Assembly (NCBI GenBank): GCA_003136295.1
Contig: PLDZ01000048.1
Coordinates: 71,390-80,695, forward strand
From: Candidatus Dormiibacterota bacterium
Lineage (GTDB): Bacteria; Chloroflexota; Dormibacteria; Aeolococcales; Aeolococcaceae
Reading direction: 5' to 3'
Length of the DNA: 9,306 bases
The notes below the pieces were generated by a model. It searched no databases. It was not told the DNA's origin and was given only the letters and a program-made list of their open reading frames with translations. Shown here piece after piece: positions 1-6,838 of the stretch. The stretch's first letter is position 1. Each line of letters begins with the position of its first letter. A program made the position numbers and the translations under genes.

Positions 1-1026
1 TTCGAGCACGGAGCCGGCGATCGCGATGCAGGGGACGCCACAGGTCGCTGCGCGTGCGGCGACCTCGGCAGGCGCTTTCCCGGTCAGTGTCTGGCGGTCC
101 AGACGTCCCTCGCCGGTGACGACAACCGTGGCATTGCGCAACGCTGCATCGAGCCCAACCATGTCGCACACAAGACGAGCGCCAGGCACCAGGTGAGCGC
201 CGGCGATCGCGAGCCCGAATCCGCACCCGCCGGCGGCGCCCGCCCCCGGGAGCGACGCGAGATCCCCGTACCCGAAGCCTGACGCCACAACCGCAAAACG
301 CGTGAGTGCTCGTTCGAGACGGAGCACATCATCGGCTGACGCCCCCTTCTGGGGCGCAAACATCTGCGCTGGGCCCTGGGGGCCGAGCAGCGGACTGAGA
401 ATGTCGCAGGCAACCTGGATCGAGCACCGCGTCAAGGCCGGCACAGCAGTGGCCAGGTCGATGGCGACGAGTTCCTCGAGGCCAGCTCCGCCGGGAGCGA
501 TTTCCTGCCCGTCAGTCCTGGTCAAGCGCGCACCGAGCGCCTGGAGCAGGCCCGCGCCTCCGTCAGTGCTCGCACTCCCGCCGACTCCGACGACAATCGT
601 TCGGGCGCCCGCGTCCAGCGCGATCCGGATGAGCTCGCCGGTGCCGCGCGAGGTCGCGTGGAGCGCGTCGAGCGCGCCGGCCTGGAGACGCCGGAGCCCT
701 GACGCCTCCGCGAGCTCGACGACGGCTTCGTCCTGTCCGAACCAGCCGAGCCGCGCGCTGACAGGTGCGCCGGTCGGACCGGTGACCCGATGACGGGTCA
801 CCCGGGCTTCCGTTCGCCGCGTGCGAAGGAGCACGTCGAGGGTACCGTCACCTCCGTCGGCCACCGGCATCTCGATCGCATCCATGCCCGCGTCGCGAAC
901 CCCGCGCGCAAGCGCTGCGGCGGCTGCCTGGGCGGTGACCGTGCCTTTGAACGCGTTTGGTGCGCAGACAGCGACCAATCTCGCGACGAGCCGAGGGTCA
1001 CGGCGAAATGGCGCAGGTCGCGGCAT
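1..1026 (-). CDS. Glycerate kinase (GarK/GlxK family), 3' end cut by the window edge
   Basis: This gene encodes a cytoplasmic kinase that phosphorylates D-glycerate with ATP, feeding glyoxylate/glycerate carbon into lower glycolysis. The frame is open for 342 codons to position 1. Family motifs read from the ATG are APNAFKG near residues 23-29, VADGGDGT at 55-62, GVGGSASTDGG at 147-157, DILSPLLG followed by PQKGAS (about 208-230), GAAGGCGFG from 263, and GEGRLDRQT at 305-313. The family is usually about 370-380 residues, so roughly 30-40 C-terminal residues lie outside the window. The start is uncertain. ATG 1026 adds a Pro/Arg-rich extension of 16 residues, while TTG 978 gives the usual family N-terminus (M-V-A-V-C-A-P-N-A-F-K-G); neither has a clear Shine-Dalgarno. 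The family normally has DVxNPL where DILSPL is seen. The gene is divergent from the membrane protein at 1025. The family assignment is very secure; whether the product is 2- or 3-phosphoglycerate cannot be read from the sequence. Confidence 0.95.
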   Translation of the reverse strand, partial: MPRPAPFRRDPRLVARLVAVCAPNAFKGTVTAQAAAAALARGVRDAGMDAIEMPVADGGDGTLDVLLRTRRTEARVTRHRVTGPTGAPVSARLGWFGQDEAVVELAEASGLRRLQAGALDALHATSRGTGELIRIALDAGARTIVVGVGGSASTDGGAGLLQALGARLTRTDGQEIAPGGAGLEELVAIDLATAVPALTRCSIQVACDILSPLLGPQGPAQMFAPQKGASADDVLRLERALTRFAVVASGFGYGDLASLPGAGAAGGCGFGLAIAGAHLVPGARLVCDMVGLDAALRNATVVVTGEGRLDRQTLTGKAPAEVAARAATCGVPCIAIAGSVLE

Positions 1027-2335
1027 GCGTGTCCATGGTGAGGAATCGCCGGCGGCATGCGGCGATCACAATGTTGTCGTGACCAGCCGGGCCGTGACAG
1101 TGGGACTCGGCGCGGCCTTCGTGGCGGCATCAACCTTCGCCCCACTGGTGCTGAAGACCACACCGTCCGACCTCGACCTGTTCTTCTGGCCTTCAGCCGA
1201 GACAGCGGTGTCCGGGCATCCCTTGCTCATCTATTCCGCGCAGTTCATCGGCGGGGTCTTCAACGACAACGGCCCGCTCGGGCTGATCCCCGTGATCCCG
1301 GCGGCCGCGCTGGCCAATGCTCTGGGGTGGGCCGGCAGCCTGGCCGGCCGTGCAGCGCTCACCGGCGCGGTCGTCTCGCTGTTCGTGCTGCTCTTGGCGT
1401 ACCAGGCCGTTCGGTTGACAGGAGCGGCACGTGGTCGTGTGCGCTGGCCGCTCGGGGTCGCAGCCACGGTACTGCTTGCTCCCGCGCTGTGGATCGGCAT
1501 CCTCGACTACGGTCACATCGAGCAGCCCGTCGAGATGTGCCTCCTTCTGCTGGCCATCTCGTGGTCACTCGGCAACCGCCACGCGTTGACGGGGGTCGCT
1601 CTTGGCGCGGCGGTCCTGACGCGCACGATCGCCGGCTTCTGCGCGATCCCGCTCATTCTGGCTCCGCTCGCGACGCACCGGATTCGCCCGATGGCAGTCA
1701 CAGTGGGCGCCACGGTCATCACCGTGTGCGTCGGCCTCGCGCCGTTCATCCTCGCCGACGAGTCGACGGTGCTACGTGCGCTGGTCACGAATCGCGGCGG
1801 TCTCCCAATCGGCGGCGGGTCCTTCTGGATCGTCGCGCGACACGCATCGTGGGCAGGCTTCGTGAGTGAATTCGATGTCTACATCGGCGCCGCCGTGGCG
1901 ACTGGGCTCGTGGCAATCACGCTGCGCCGCAAACCCGCACTCGCGACGACGCACGTAGGGCTGCTGGGTCTCCTCACGGCTGCGTCGTGCTGCGTTCCAC
2001 TCTTCGCAAAGAGCGTCTTCCCGTACTACCTCACCGAGCCGTACGTTTTCGCCGCAATCTGGTGGCTCGCGCGCCCCGGGAGCGCGCTCAACTGGCGTGC
2101 GTTGATCCCGCTGTTGCTCACCATCGACGTGTTCGTCGTCAAAGCGGCATTGATGACGCCATTCGGCGTGTGGGGCGCCGTCGCAGGTGTGACGTCAGGA
2201 GTGGCCTTGGCAGTAGCGGCGGGGTTGGTGACATTCGATCTGCTCCATGATCCTGTCGACGTGGCTGCTTCGCCTGTGGTGCGGCACGGGCCTCGCCATC
2301 AGCGTGTCTCGGCCGCCGTCCAGGAGGCGCCCTGA
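1025..2335 (+). CDS. Polytopic membrane protein, GT-C/GT87-like glycosyltransferase candidate
   Basis: The product is 436 residues and very hydrophobic, with about ten to twelve membrane segments (for example residues 26-43, 84-101, 111-127, 140-160, 187-215 and 375-398). The plan resembles polyprenyl-phosphate-sugar-dependent GT-C enzymes of the GT87/DUF2029 type. An acidic SDLDLFFWP motif (residues 48-56) lies after TM1, followed by an SGHPLLIY segment and NDNGP (80-84). A YGHIEQ element (162-167) precedes a hydrophobic stretch and an ALTGVALGAAVLTR loop, where relatives usually have GQ and a Lys/Arg. If correct, it would transfer a sugar from a lipid carrier at the outer face of the membrane; acceptor and donor are unknown. 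The start is uncertain: ATG 1025 overlaps the divergent kinase start, and GTG 1079 places seven residues before TM1. Neither has a good Shine-Dalgarno. The gene abuts the next without a gap. That it is a membrane protein is clear; the enzyme class is inferred from pattern only. Confidence 0.8.
   Translation: MRVHGEESPAACGDHNVVVTSRAVTVGLGAAFVAASTFAPLVLKTTPSDLDLFFWPSAETAVSGHPLLIYSAQFIGGVFNDNGPLGLIPVIPAAALANALGWAGSLAGRAALTGAVVSLFVLLLAYQAVRLTGAARGRVRWPLGVAATVLLAPALWIGILDYGHIEQPVEMCLLLLAISWSLGNRHALTGVALGAAVLTRTIAGFCAIPLILAPLATHRIRPMAVTVGATVITVCVGLAPFILADESTVLRALVTNRGGLPIGGGSFWIVARHASWAGFVSEFDVYIGAAVATGLVAITLRRKPALATTHVGLLGLLTAASCCVPLFAKSVFPYYLTEPYVFAAIWWLARPGSALNWRALIPLLLTIDVFVVKAALMTPFGVWGAVAGVTSGVALAVAAGLVTFDLLHDPVDVAASPVVRHGPRHQRVSAAVQEAP
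2322..2327 (+). promoter_or_regulatory. Strong ribosome binding site (AGGAGG) inside the end of the upstream gene
   Basis: AGGAGG lies within the last codons of the membrane protein gene, eight bases before GTG 2336. The next in-frame ATG (2342) would be fourteen bases away, so spacing favours GTG. The TGA stop of the upstream gene directly precedes this GTG, an arrangement typical of translational coupling. Confidence 0.75.
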
Positions 2336-3034
2336 GTGGGGATGGAGCGCGGTCGTTTCCTCCTGCTGGGCTCCGGGGAGTTCGAGCCATGGGCAGCGGA
2401 GGCAGAGCGCTTCGCACTGGCGGGCGCGGCGGGCGATGGCTCCGTCGCGATCCTTGCGACCGCGAGCGGGCGCGAGGGCGACTCCATCTTCGAGCGATGG
2501 ATCGGCATGGGGCTGCGTCATTACGAGTCGCTCGGCATCACCGGGCACCCCGTCCGTGTCCGCGCGCGTATCGACGCACTCGACGCGAACACGGCAAAGC
2601 TACTGGACGACGTGAGCATGGTGTTTTTCAGCGGCGGGAGCCCGAAGTACCTCGCGCAGACCATGAGCGGAACCCCGGTGTGGGACGGCGTGCAGCGCCT
2701 GCTCGACCGAGGTGGCGTCTTTGGCGGTTGCAGCGCCGGCGCGATGATCGCGGGCGCTTCCGGCATGCGCTTTCCCTTCGCGAGTGGGCTTGGGCTGCTC
2801 CCCACGACCGCTCTCGGAGTTCATTGGGATGCGCTGTCCGGTTGGTGGATCCGCTGGTTGCGCGATCTCGCGCCCCGACGGCTGCCTCCAAGCGTCCGTT
2901 TTCTCGGCGTCGCCGAGCACACCGCGATTGCAACCGATGGTGACGCCTGGCGGGTCTTCGGCACGGGGGTCGTGGACATGCGCCAAGGCTCGGAGCGGCA
3001 GGCGTTCGCTCAGGGTCAGCTGATCCCGTTCTAG
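2336..3034 (+). CDS. Peptidase S51-like hydrolase (cyanophycinase/dipeptidase E family), copy 1
   Basis: A 232-residue protein of the class I glutamine amidotransferase-like fold used by peptidase S51 (PepE dipeptidase, cyanophycinase). Visible landmarks are LLLGSGEFEPW at the N-terminus (9-19), FFSGGSPKYL (97-106), the nucleophile elbow GGCSAGAM with Ser133, a GVHWD segment with His163 followed by an aromatic/Arg-rich helix, and GVAEHTAI with Glu194. These fit a Ser-His-Glu set as in cyanophycinase. No signal peptide is seen, so it is probably cytoplasmic. Relatives cleave peptides with acidic residues or beta-Asp-Arg; the substrate here cannot be named. It starts at GTG 2336 with a strong AGGAGG and zero spacing after the GT-C-like gene, so the two are probably co-transcribed. 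A divergent family member lies at 7759-8463. The family is well supported; the substrate is unknown. Confidence 0.88.
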   Translation: MGMERGRFLLLGSGEFEPWAAEAERFALAGAAGDGSVAILATASGREGDSIFERWIGMGLRHYESLGITGHPVRVRARIDALDANTAKLLDDVSMVFFSGGSPKYLAQTMSGTPVWDGVQRLLDRGGVFGGCSAGAMIAGASGMRFPFASGLGLLPTTALGVHWDALSGWWIRWLRDLAPRRLPPSVRFLGVAEHTAIATDGDAWRVFGTGVVDMRQGSERQAFAQGQLIPF

Positions 3035-3075
3035 GGTGCCGGCCGATCCGGACGCCGAGCGTCGTCCCTATGCGC

Positions 3076-3097
3076 GATCATTGAGCCCGAAGTGATC
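3076..3097. repeat. Inverted repeat upstream of the lipoprotein pair
   Basis: GATCATT and AGTGATC are separated by eight bases and match as an inverted repeat at six of seven positions. It sits in the 119-bp gap between the S51 gene and the first lipoprotein. The size fits an operator half-site pair or a small hairpin. No T-tract follows, so an intrinsic terminator is less likely. Confidence 0.4.
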
Positions 3098-3106
3098 TCG
3101 AAACCT

Positions 3107-3120
3107 GGCAGCACGCTGCC
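3107..3120. repeat. Palindrome GGCAGC-AC-GCTGCC before the lipoprotein start
   Basis: This is a perfect six-base inverted repeat with two central bases, in the same gap ten bases after the previous repeat. As RNA it would fold as a five-base stem with a four-base loop, ending 33 bases before GTG 3154. It could be an operator, a leader hairpin or a weak terminator for the upstream gene. I see no convincing -35/-10 pair in this gap. Confidence 0.4.
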
Positions 3121-3153
3121 CGTGGCTCCTGGTTGTCCGGGTCACAACGTTCC

Positions 3154-4239
3154 GTGAGGAGGACACTCAGGGCACGCTGGGTGGTGGCGTCGTTCCTCCT
3201 CATGTTGACTGCGTGCTCGCCGTCGGCAGCAGTCGTTGCCACTCCGACGGCGAGTCCAGCAATCAAGACGTCCCCGTCTGACACCCCGTCTGCAAACGCA
3301 CCGGCGCCTCCTAACGCCGCACCGAGCCGTCTGCCGGGTGCGTCGTTCGCGCTGGCCGCTCTGCCTCCGGGTGTGCCGTTCACCGGCAAGCTGCTGATTG
3401 CCGATCGCGGTAACGGCAGGATCATCGAGATCAACGCAAGCGGTGTTGTTGACTGGGTGTTTCCACGGCCCGGACAGAGGCTGCCGGTTCGGTTCGGAGC
3501 ACCCGACGACGCCTTCTACACGGCGGACGGCAAAACCATCATCGCCAACGCGGAGGGCCGTCAGACGGTCACCGCGATAGACCGGGCAACGGGAACGATT
3601 CTCTGGCAGGTTGGCAAATACAACGTTCGCAGCGGTGCCGTCGGGTATTTCGACGAGCCAGATGACGCTGTGCCACAACCAGACGGAACGATCTGGGTCG
3701 CAGACATCCGGAACTGCCGCCTCGTACATCTCAGTGCGGCGGGAGCGTGGTTGGGAACACTCGGGAATCGAGCGTGCCGGCACAACCCGCCGACGAGTTT
3801 CGCGGAGCCCAACGGTGCCTTTCCCACACCGAACGGCTCGCTCATCGTCACCGAGATCGACGGGAGCCGGGTGACCTCCCTGATACCGGGCGGCGCGGTG
3901 GCATGGTCGGTGCGGGCGCCGGTACGCTATCCGTCCGACGCGATGGAGATGGCCGGTGGATCGGTGCTCCTCACGGACTACTCTCGGCCGGGAGCCGTCG
4001 TGCGTCTCAGCAGCACGGGCAAAACGCTGTGGTACTACCGGCCGTCCGGCCGCGCCGAACTCAACCACACCTCGATCGCCATTCCACTCGCCAGCAACCG
4101 GGTGGCGATCTGTGATGACTTTGACAGCCGGATCGTGGTTGTCGATCCCGCCACCAATCAGGTGATCTGGACGTTCACGGGAAGTGGTTCGTCTCGCCTC
4201 TTCTATCCCGACGGCATCGACTACGAGCCGCCGCAGTGA
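3154..4239 (+). CDS. Exported lipoprotein with six-bladed beta-propeller (PQQ/NHL-like), first of a pair
   Basis: From GTG 3154 the product has 361 residues. It starts with a short basic n-region (MRRTLRARW), a hydrophobic core and lipobox LTAC, with Cys21 the predicted lipidated residue, so it should be anchored outside the membrane. A Ser/Thr/Pro/Ala-rich linker runs to about residue 60. Six similar units follow, each with a D/N/S-x-A strand, an xGxxxVA strand and a turn ending in xxWxx; examples are LLIADRGNGRIIEIN, TIIANAEGR, TIWVADIRNCRLVHL, SLIVTEIDGSRV, SVLLTDYS and RVAICDDFDSRIVVVD. This is the pattern of NHL/PQQ-like or arylsulfotransferase-like propellers. I see no catalytic motif, so a binding or scaffold role is as likely as an enzyme. 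TTG 3133 would add seven residues; I preferred GTG 3154 because TTG is rarer and the n-region is complete without it. The purine-rich stretch just after GTG 3154 has no usable start downstream. It is followed 37 bp later by a second propeller lipoprotein. Confidence 0.85.
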   Translation: MRRTLRARWVVASFLLMLTACSPSAAVVATPTASPAIKTSPSDTPSANAPAPPNAAPSRLPGASFALAALPPGVPFTGKLLIADRGNGRIIEINASGVVDWVFPRPGQRLPVRFGAPDDAFYTADGKTIIANAEGRQTVTAIDRATGTILWQVGKYNVRSGAVGYFDEPDDAVPQPDGTIWVADIRNCRLVHLSAAGAWLGTLGNRACRHNPPTSFAEPNGAFPTPNGSLIVTEIDGSRVTSLIPGGAVAWSVRAPVRYPSDAMEMAGGSVLLTDYSRPGAVVRLSSTGKTLWYYRPSGRAELNHTSIAIPLASNRVAICDDFDSRIVVVDPATNQVIWTFTGSGSSRLFYPDGIDYEPPQ

Positions 4240-4276
4240 GGGTGGCGCCGCAATCTCGCGGCGCAACGGACACGCG

Positions 4277-5242
4277 GTGACGCGGCGGCAGACCGAACGT
4301 GCATCGCCAGGCCGGCGACGGGCCGCGTCGATCACCACCCTGTTCACGGTCGTCACGCTCGCCGCCTGCTCGAGTCCCGTAATCCACACGCCCGCACCGG
4401 ACACTCCAGGTCTTCCGGTTCCGACACCGACCGCGACGGCGACGCCGGCACCAGCTGTCGTGGCGACGCTCGCGAGCTGCGGGTCCGCGGTGACCCGGTC
4501 CGCGCTCAATGTCATCCACCACTTCACGGTATCGCCCGACGACATCGCGATCGACACCTCGGGTCGCCTCTGGGTCAGCGCCCGTGAGGCCGACCAGCTC
4601 ATCAGCCTGAACCAGGATGGAAGCGGCGTTGCCACCACCATGGTGACCGGCGGGCCGGAGGGTGTGGTCGTCGTTGCCTCGGCCATCTATGTCGCACAGC
4701 AGAACGTCAACGCGATCGAAGAGATCACGCCGCTGCGCCACGAGGTCGTGACCCTTCCCAATCGCACCGCGAATGCGGGGATCGACGGGATATCGGTCGC
4801 CGCGACGAGCCAGGCACTGCTCGTGCCTGACAGTCCCGCTGGCACGTTGCTCGAACTGTCGCTCACTGGCCCCCCTGGACCACGCGTGATCGCAACCCAC
4901 CTCGGACGGCCGGTTGCGGCCACCACCGGTCCCTCAGGCGAGATCTTCGTGGCAAATGAATCGTCGCCCGGGCTCGTCGAGGTGACGGCGGCTGGAACCG
5001 TGACGAAGATCGGTGGGTTCACCGACCTCGACGAGGTCGTCGCCTACGCCGGGCTCCTGTACGTCACCGAATTGAATCGACACGATGTCGTCGCCGTTGA
5101 TCCGGCGTCAGGAGCGTCGCGTGCAGTCGCGGTGAACCTGCCGGCGCCGCAAGGGCTTGCGGTGACAGCGAATGGGATCCTCGAGATCGTCGACGCCACA
5201 ACCGACACGCTGTACTCGCTGCCCACGTGTGGAGCGCGCTGA
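4277..5242 (+). CDS. Exported lipoprotein with beta-propeller (NHL/SMP-30-like), second of a pair
   Basis: The product has 321 residues from GTG 4277. A basic N-terminus (with RRR at 13-15) is followed by a hydrophobic stretch and lipobox LAAC, with Cys31 the predicted lipid anchor. A Thr/Pro/Ala-rich linker spans about residues 32-66. Six repeats follow, each with a D/G-I/V-A strand and a xLWVS/xIYVA/xIFVA/LLYVT strand, typical of NHL or SMP-30-like six-bladed propellers. Cys68, just before the first blade, and Cys318, four residues from the end, flank the propeller and could form a disulfide that closes it. The open frame extends upstream to 4184, but that overlaps the previous gene and lacks a signal peptide n-region, so GTG 4277 is chosen; its Shine-Dalgarno is weak. 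It is likely co-transcribed with the preceding lipoprotein. Its sequence differs enough that it is not a recent duplicate. Function is unknown; exported ligand or protein binding is an inference. Confidence 0.83.
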   Translation: MTRRQTERASPGRRRAASITTLFTVVTLAACSSPVIHTPAPDTPGLPVPTPTATATPAPAVVATLASCGSAVTRSALNVIHHFTVSPDDIAIDTSGRLWVSAREADQLISLNQDGSGVATTMVTGGPEGVVVVASAIYVAQQNVNAIEEITPLRHEVVTLPNRTANAGIDGISVAATSQALLVPDSPAGTLLELSLTGPPGPRVIATHLGRPVAATTGPSGEIFVANESSPGLVEVTAAGTVTKIGGFTDLDEVVAYAGLLYVTELNRHDVVAVDPASGASRAVAVNLPAPQGLAVTANGILEIVDATTDTLYSLPTCGAR

Positions 5243-5243
5243 G

Positions 5244-5257
5244 GGCACGTCCGTGCC
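5244..5257. terminator. Compact hairpin filling the convergent gap (possible bidirectional terminator)
   Basis: GGCACG-TC-CGTGCC is a perfect six-base inverted repeat that occupies nearly all of the 18-bp gap between two convergent stop codons (TGA 5242 on plus, TGA 5261 on minus). Its position suits termination for both genes. There is no T-tract on either strand, so it is not a canonical intrinsic terminator. Confidence 0.45.
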
Positions 5258-5260
5258 GGG

Positions 5261-6703
5261 TCAGAGGAGCGTCACGATGAGCATCACGGCGGCAGCGCCC
5301 ATGAGCGTCGTCGCGATCCACACCAGCGCGGTGCTCGCGGTTCCGCTGCGCTGCGCCGCCATGACCCGTCGATCACGGGCGAGAAGTGCGATCAGCACGA
5401 GGATCGGGGGAGCAACCACTCCGTTGATGATCGCCGTCACGACGAGTGCCTGGATCGGGTCGATGTTGAGAACACTCATCAACAGCCCACCGGCGAGCGC
5501 GATCACGATGAGGGCATAGAACGTCGGTCTCGAGAACGGGGTCTCGCTGAGACCCCCGCGAAAGCCGAAGAACTCCTTCACGGCGTACGCGGCGCTTGCC
5601 GTCAGGACCGGAATCGCGAGCAGCCCGGTGCCGATCAGGCCAAGCGCAAAGATCAGCGACGCGAGTGGTCCGGCCAGTGGTTTCAGCGCTTGCGCAGCTT
5701 GCTGCGCGGTCTGGATGCCGGTGTGTCCGGACGAGTGGAGCACGGTCCCGGCGGTGAGGATGATGCAGTACATGACCAGCTGCGAGAAGAGCATTCCGAT
5801 GAACACGTCAATCCGCGCCGCCCGCAGCTCCTTCCTCGTGGTCCCGCGGCGCTCCTGCTCAGTCGTGGCCCCGGCAGCCTTCATCTCGTCGACCTCGCTT
5901 GATGACTGCCAGAAGAAGAGGTACGGGCTGATCGTCGTGCCCAGAATCGCGACCACGATGCCGAGGAAGTCCTTGTTGAACTCGATGTGCGGGATGAACG
6001 TCGCCTTGACCGTGGCCCACAGTTGAGGGTGGACGATGATCGCCGTGATCACGTAGGCGAAGAGAGCGAGCGTCAGGTACTTGAAGCAGCGAAAGATGAT
6101 CGAGTACGAGAGCCTGAGTTGCATCACGCCGATGAGGAGCGCTGCCGGAACGAGAAACCACGCGGGTTGCACATGGCTGCCGGTCAGCAGCGAGCCTCCC
6201 GCGGCGACCGCGCCGAGGTCCGCACCGACATTGATCGTGTTCGCACCGAAGACCAGGACGATGCAGGCGCCGACGAGAACGGACGGGAATTTCCGGCGAA
6301 GCGAGGTGCCAAGGCCGACGCCGGTCTGGAGCGCGATTCGCGCACAGGCCTCCTGGATCGCGATCATGAGGGGAAAGGTGAAGATCGCCAGCCAGAGTGT
6401 CCCGAGACCGAACTGGCTGCCAGCCTGGGAATACGTCCCGATGCCCGACGGATCGTCGTCTGAAGCACCGGTGATGAGCCCGGGACCCAAGAGCTGCAGG
6501 AACCCAAACGGTCCGTGATGGAGGGCCTCGTCGATCCCGCCACGGCCAGCGGACGGCGTGCCCGTGGCGGGCTCGTCACCGCGGCCCTTGGAGACCGCGG
6601 CGGCAGGCGGCTCTTCGTCCACGGAGGTGAAGCGCGACACGGCGGCACGGATCGGATCCGGTCGCTCGTCGGCCGGGGACGGCTCCGGATTCGATTTCGC
6701 CAT
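5261..6703 (-). CDS. NRAMP/SLC11-family cation transporter with non-canonical metal site
   Basis: A 480-residue integral membrane transporter with about eleven membrane segments after a disordered, Pro/Glu-rich N-terminal tail of about 62 residues. The fold is recognised from LGPGLITGASDDDPSG (72-87, TM1), ANTINVGADLGAVAAGG (TM3, about 154-170) and GTTISPYLFFWQSS (255-268, TM6). Canonical Mn/Fe transporters carry DPGN in TM1 and a metal-binding Met in TM6 (MPH). Here TM1 reads DPSG (Asp84 kept, Asn replaced by Gly87) and TM6 has Ser259 in place of Met. Such substitutions are seen in a large non-canonical branch that includes NRAMP-related magnesium transporters, so Mg or a broader divalent specificity is plausible and MntH should not be assumed. 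ATG 6703 is used; a GGAG-containing stretch lies rather far upstream (about 16 bases) and no better start exists. It is convergent with the lipoprotein genes and transcribed alone from its own promoter. The family is secure; the substrate is open. Confidence 0.93.
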   Translation of the reverse strand: MAKSNPEPSPADERPDPIRAAVSRFTSVDEEPPAAAVSKGRGDEPATGTPSAGRGGIDEALHHGPFGFLQLLGPGLITGASDDDPSGIGTYSQAGSQFGLGTLWLAIFTFPLMIAIQEACARIALQTGVGLGTSLRRKFPSVLVGACIVLVFGANTINVGADLGAVAAGGSLLTGSHVQPAWFLVPAALLIGVMQLRLSYSIIFRCFKYLTLALFAYVITAIIVHPQLWATVKATFIPHIEFNKDFLGIVVAILGTTISPYLFFWQSSSEVDEMKAAGATTEQERRGTTRKELRAARIDVFIGMLFSQLVMYCIILTAGTVLHSSGHTGIQTAQQAAQALKPLAGPLASLIFALGLIGTGLLAIPVLTASAAYAVKEFFGFRGGLSETPFSRPTFYALIVIALAGGLLMSVLNIDPIQALVVTAIINGVVAPPILVLIALLARDRRVMAAQRSGTASTALVWIATTLMGAAAVMLIVTLL

Positions 6704-6803
6704 GGGTTTTGGGGATTTGCTCCTACGCCGCCACGCAGCCTCGACGCGGCGCGCGCCCAGAACTCGTAACCCCAGCTCCTTTATGGTTCCTCGCTAAGTA
6801 AAC

Positions 6804-6812
6804 GTTATAGCA
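6804..6812 (-). promoter_or_regulatory. Extended -10 promoter for the NRAMP-family gene
   Basis: On the minus strand the sequence reads TGCTATAAC, an extended -10 (TGn) joined to TATAAC, which matches five of six consensus bases. It is embedded in the only AT-rich patch of the region. No good -35 is found 17 bases upstream, as is common for extended -10 promoters. The start of transcription would lie near 6797, giving a leader of about 94 bases before ATG 6703. Confidence 0.45.
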
Positions 6813-6838
6813 AGACTACCAGATTGGGCGTGCTGATG

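Noticed and set aside
821..1024. Upstream extension of the membrane protein frame to GTG 821
   Set aside because: It lies fully within the glycerate kinase gene, is low-complexity Ser/Ala/Arg, and has no ribosome binding site.
3050..3067. GGACG...CGTCC inverted repeat after the first S51 gene as a terminator
   Set aside because: The stem is only five bases with an eight-base loop and no T-tract, so it is within chance for this base composition.
4184..4276. Upstream extension of the second lipoprotein to 4184
   Set aside because: It overlaps the end of the first lipoprotein and would put a long polar segment before the signal peptide.
3142..4686. 514-codon open frame on the minus strand opposite the two lipoproteins
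   Set aside because: It is Arg-rich, shows no family motif, and runs across two well-supported genes on the plus strand; long antisense frames are common in GC-rich DNA.
6704..6800. Magnesium (M-box) or manganese (yybP-ykoY) riboswitch in the NRAMP leader
   Set aside because: The leader is short and I cannot identify the conserved cores of either class; only generic G/C pairing is visible.
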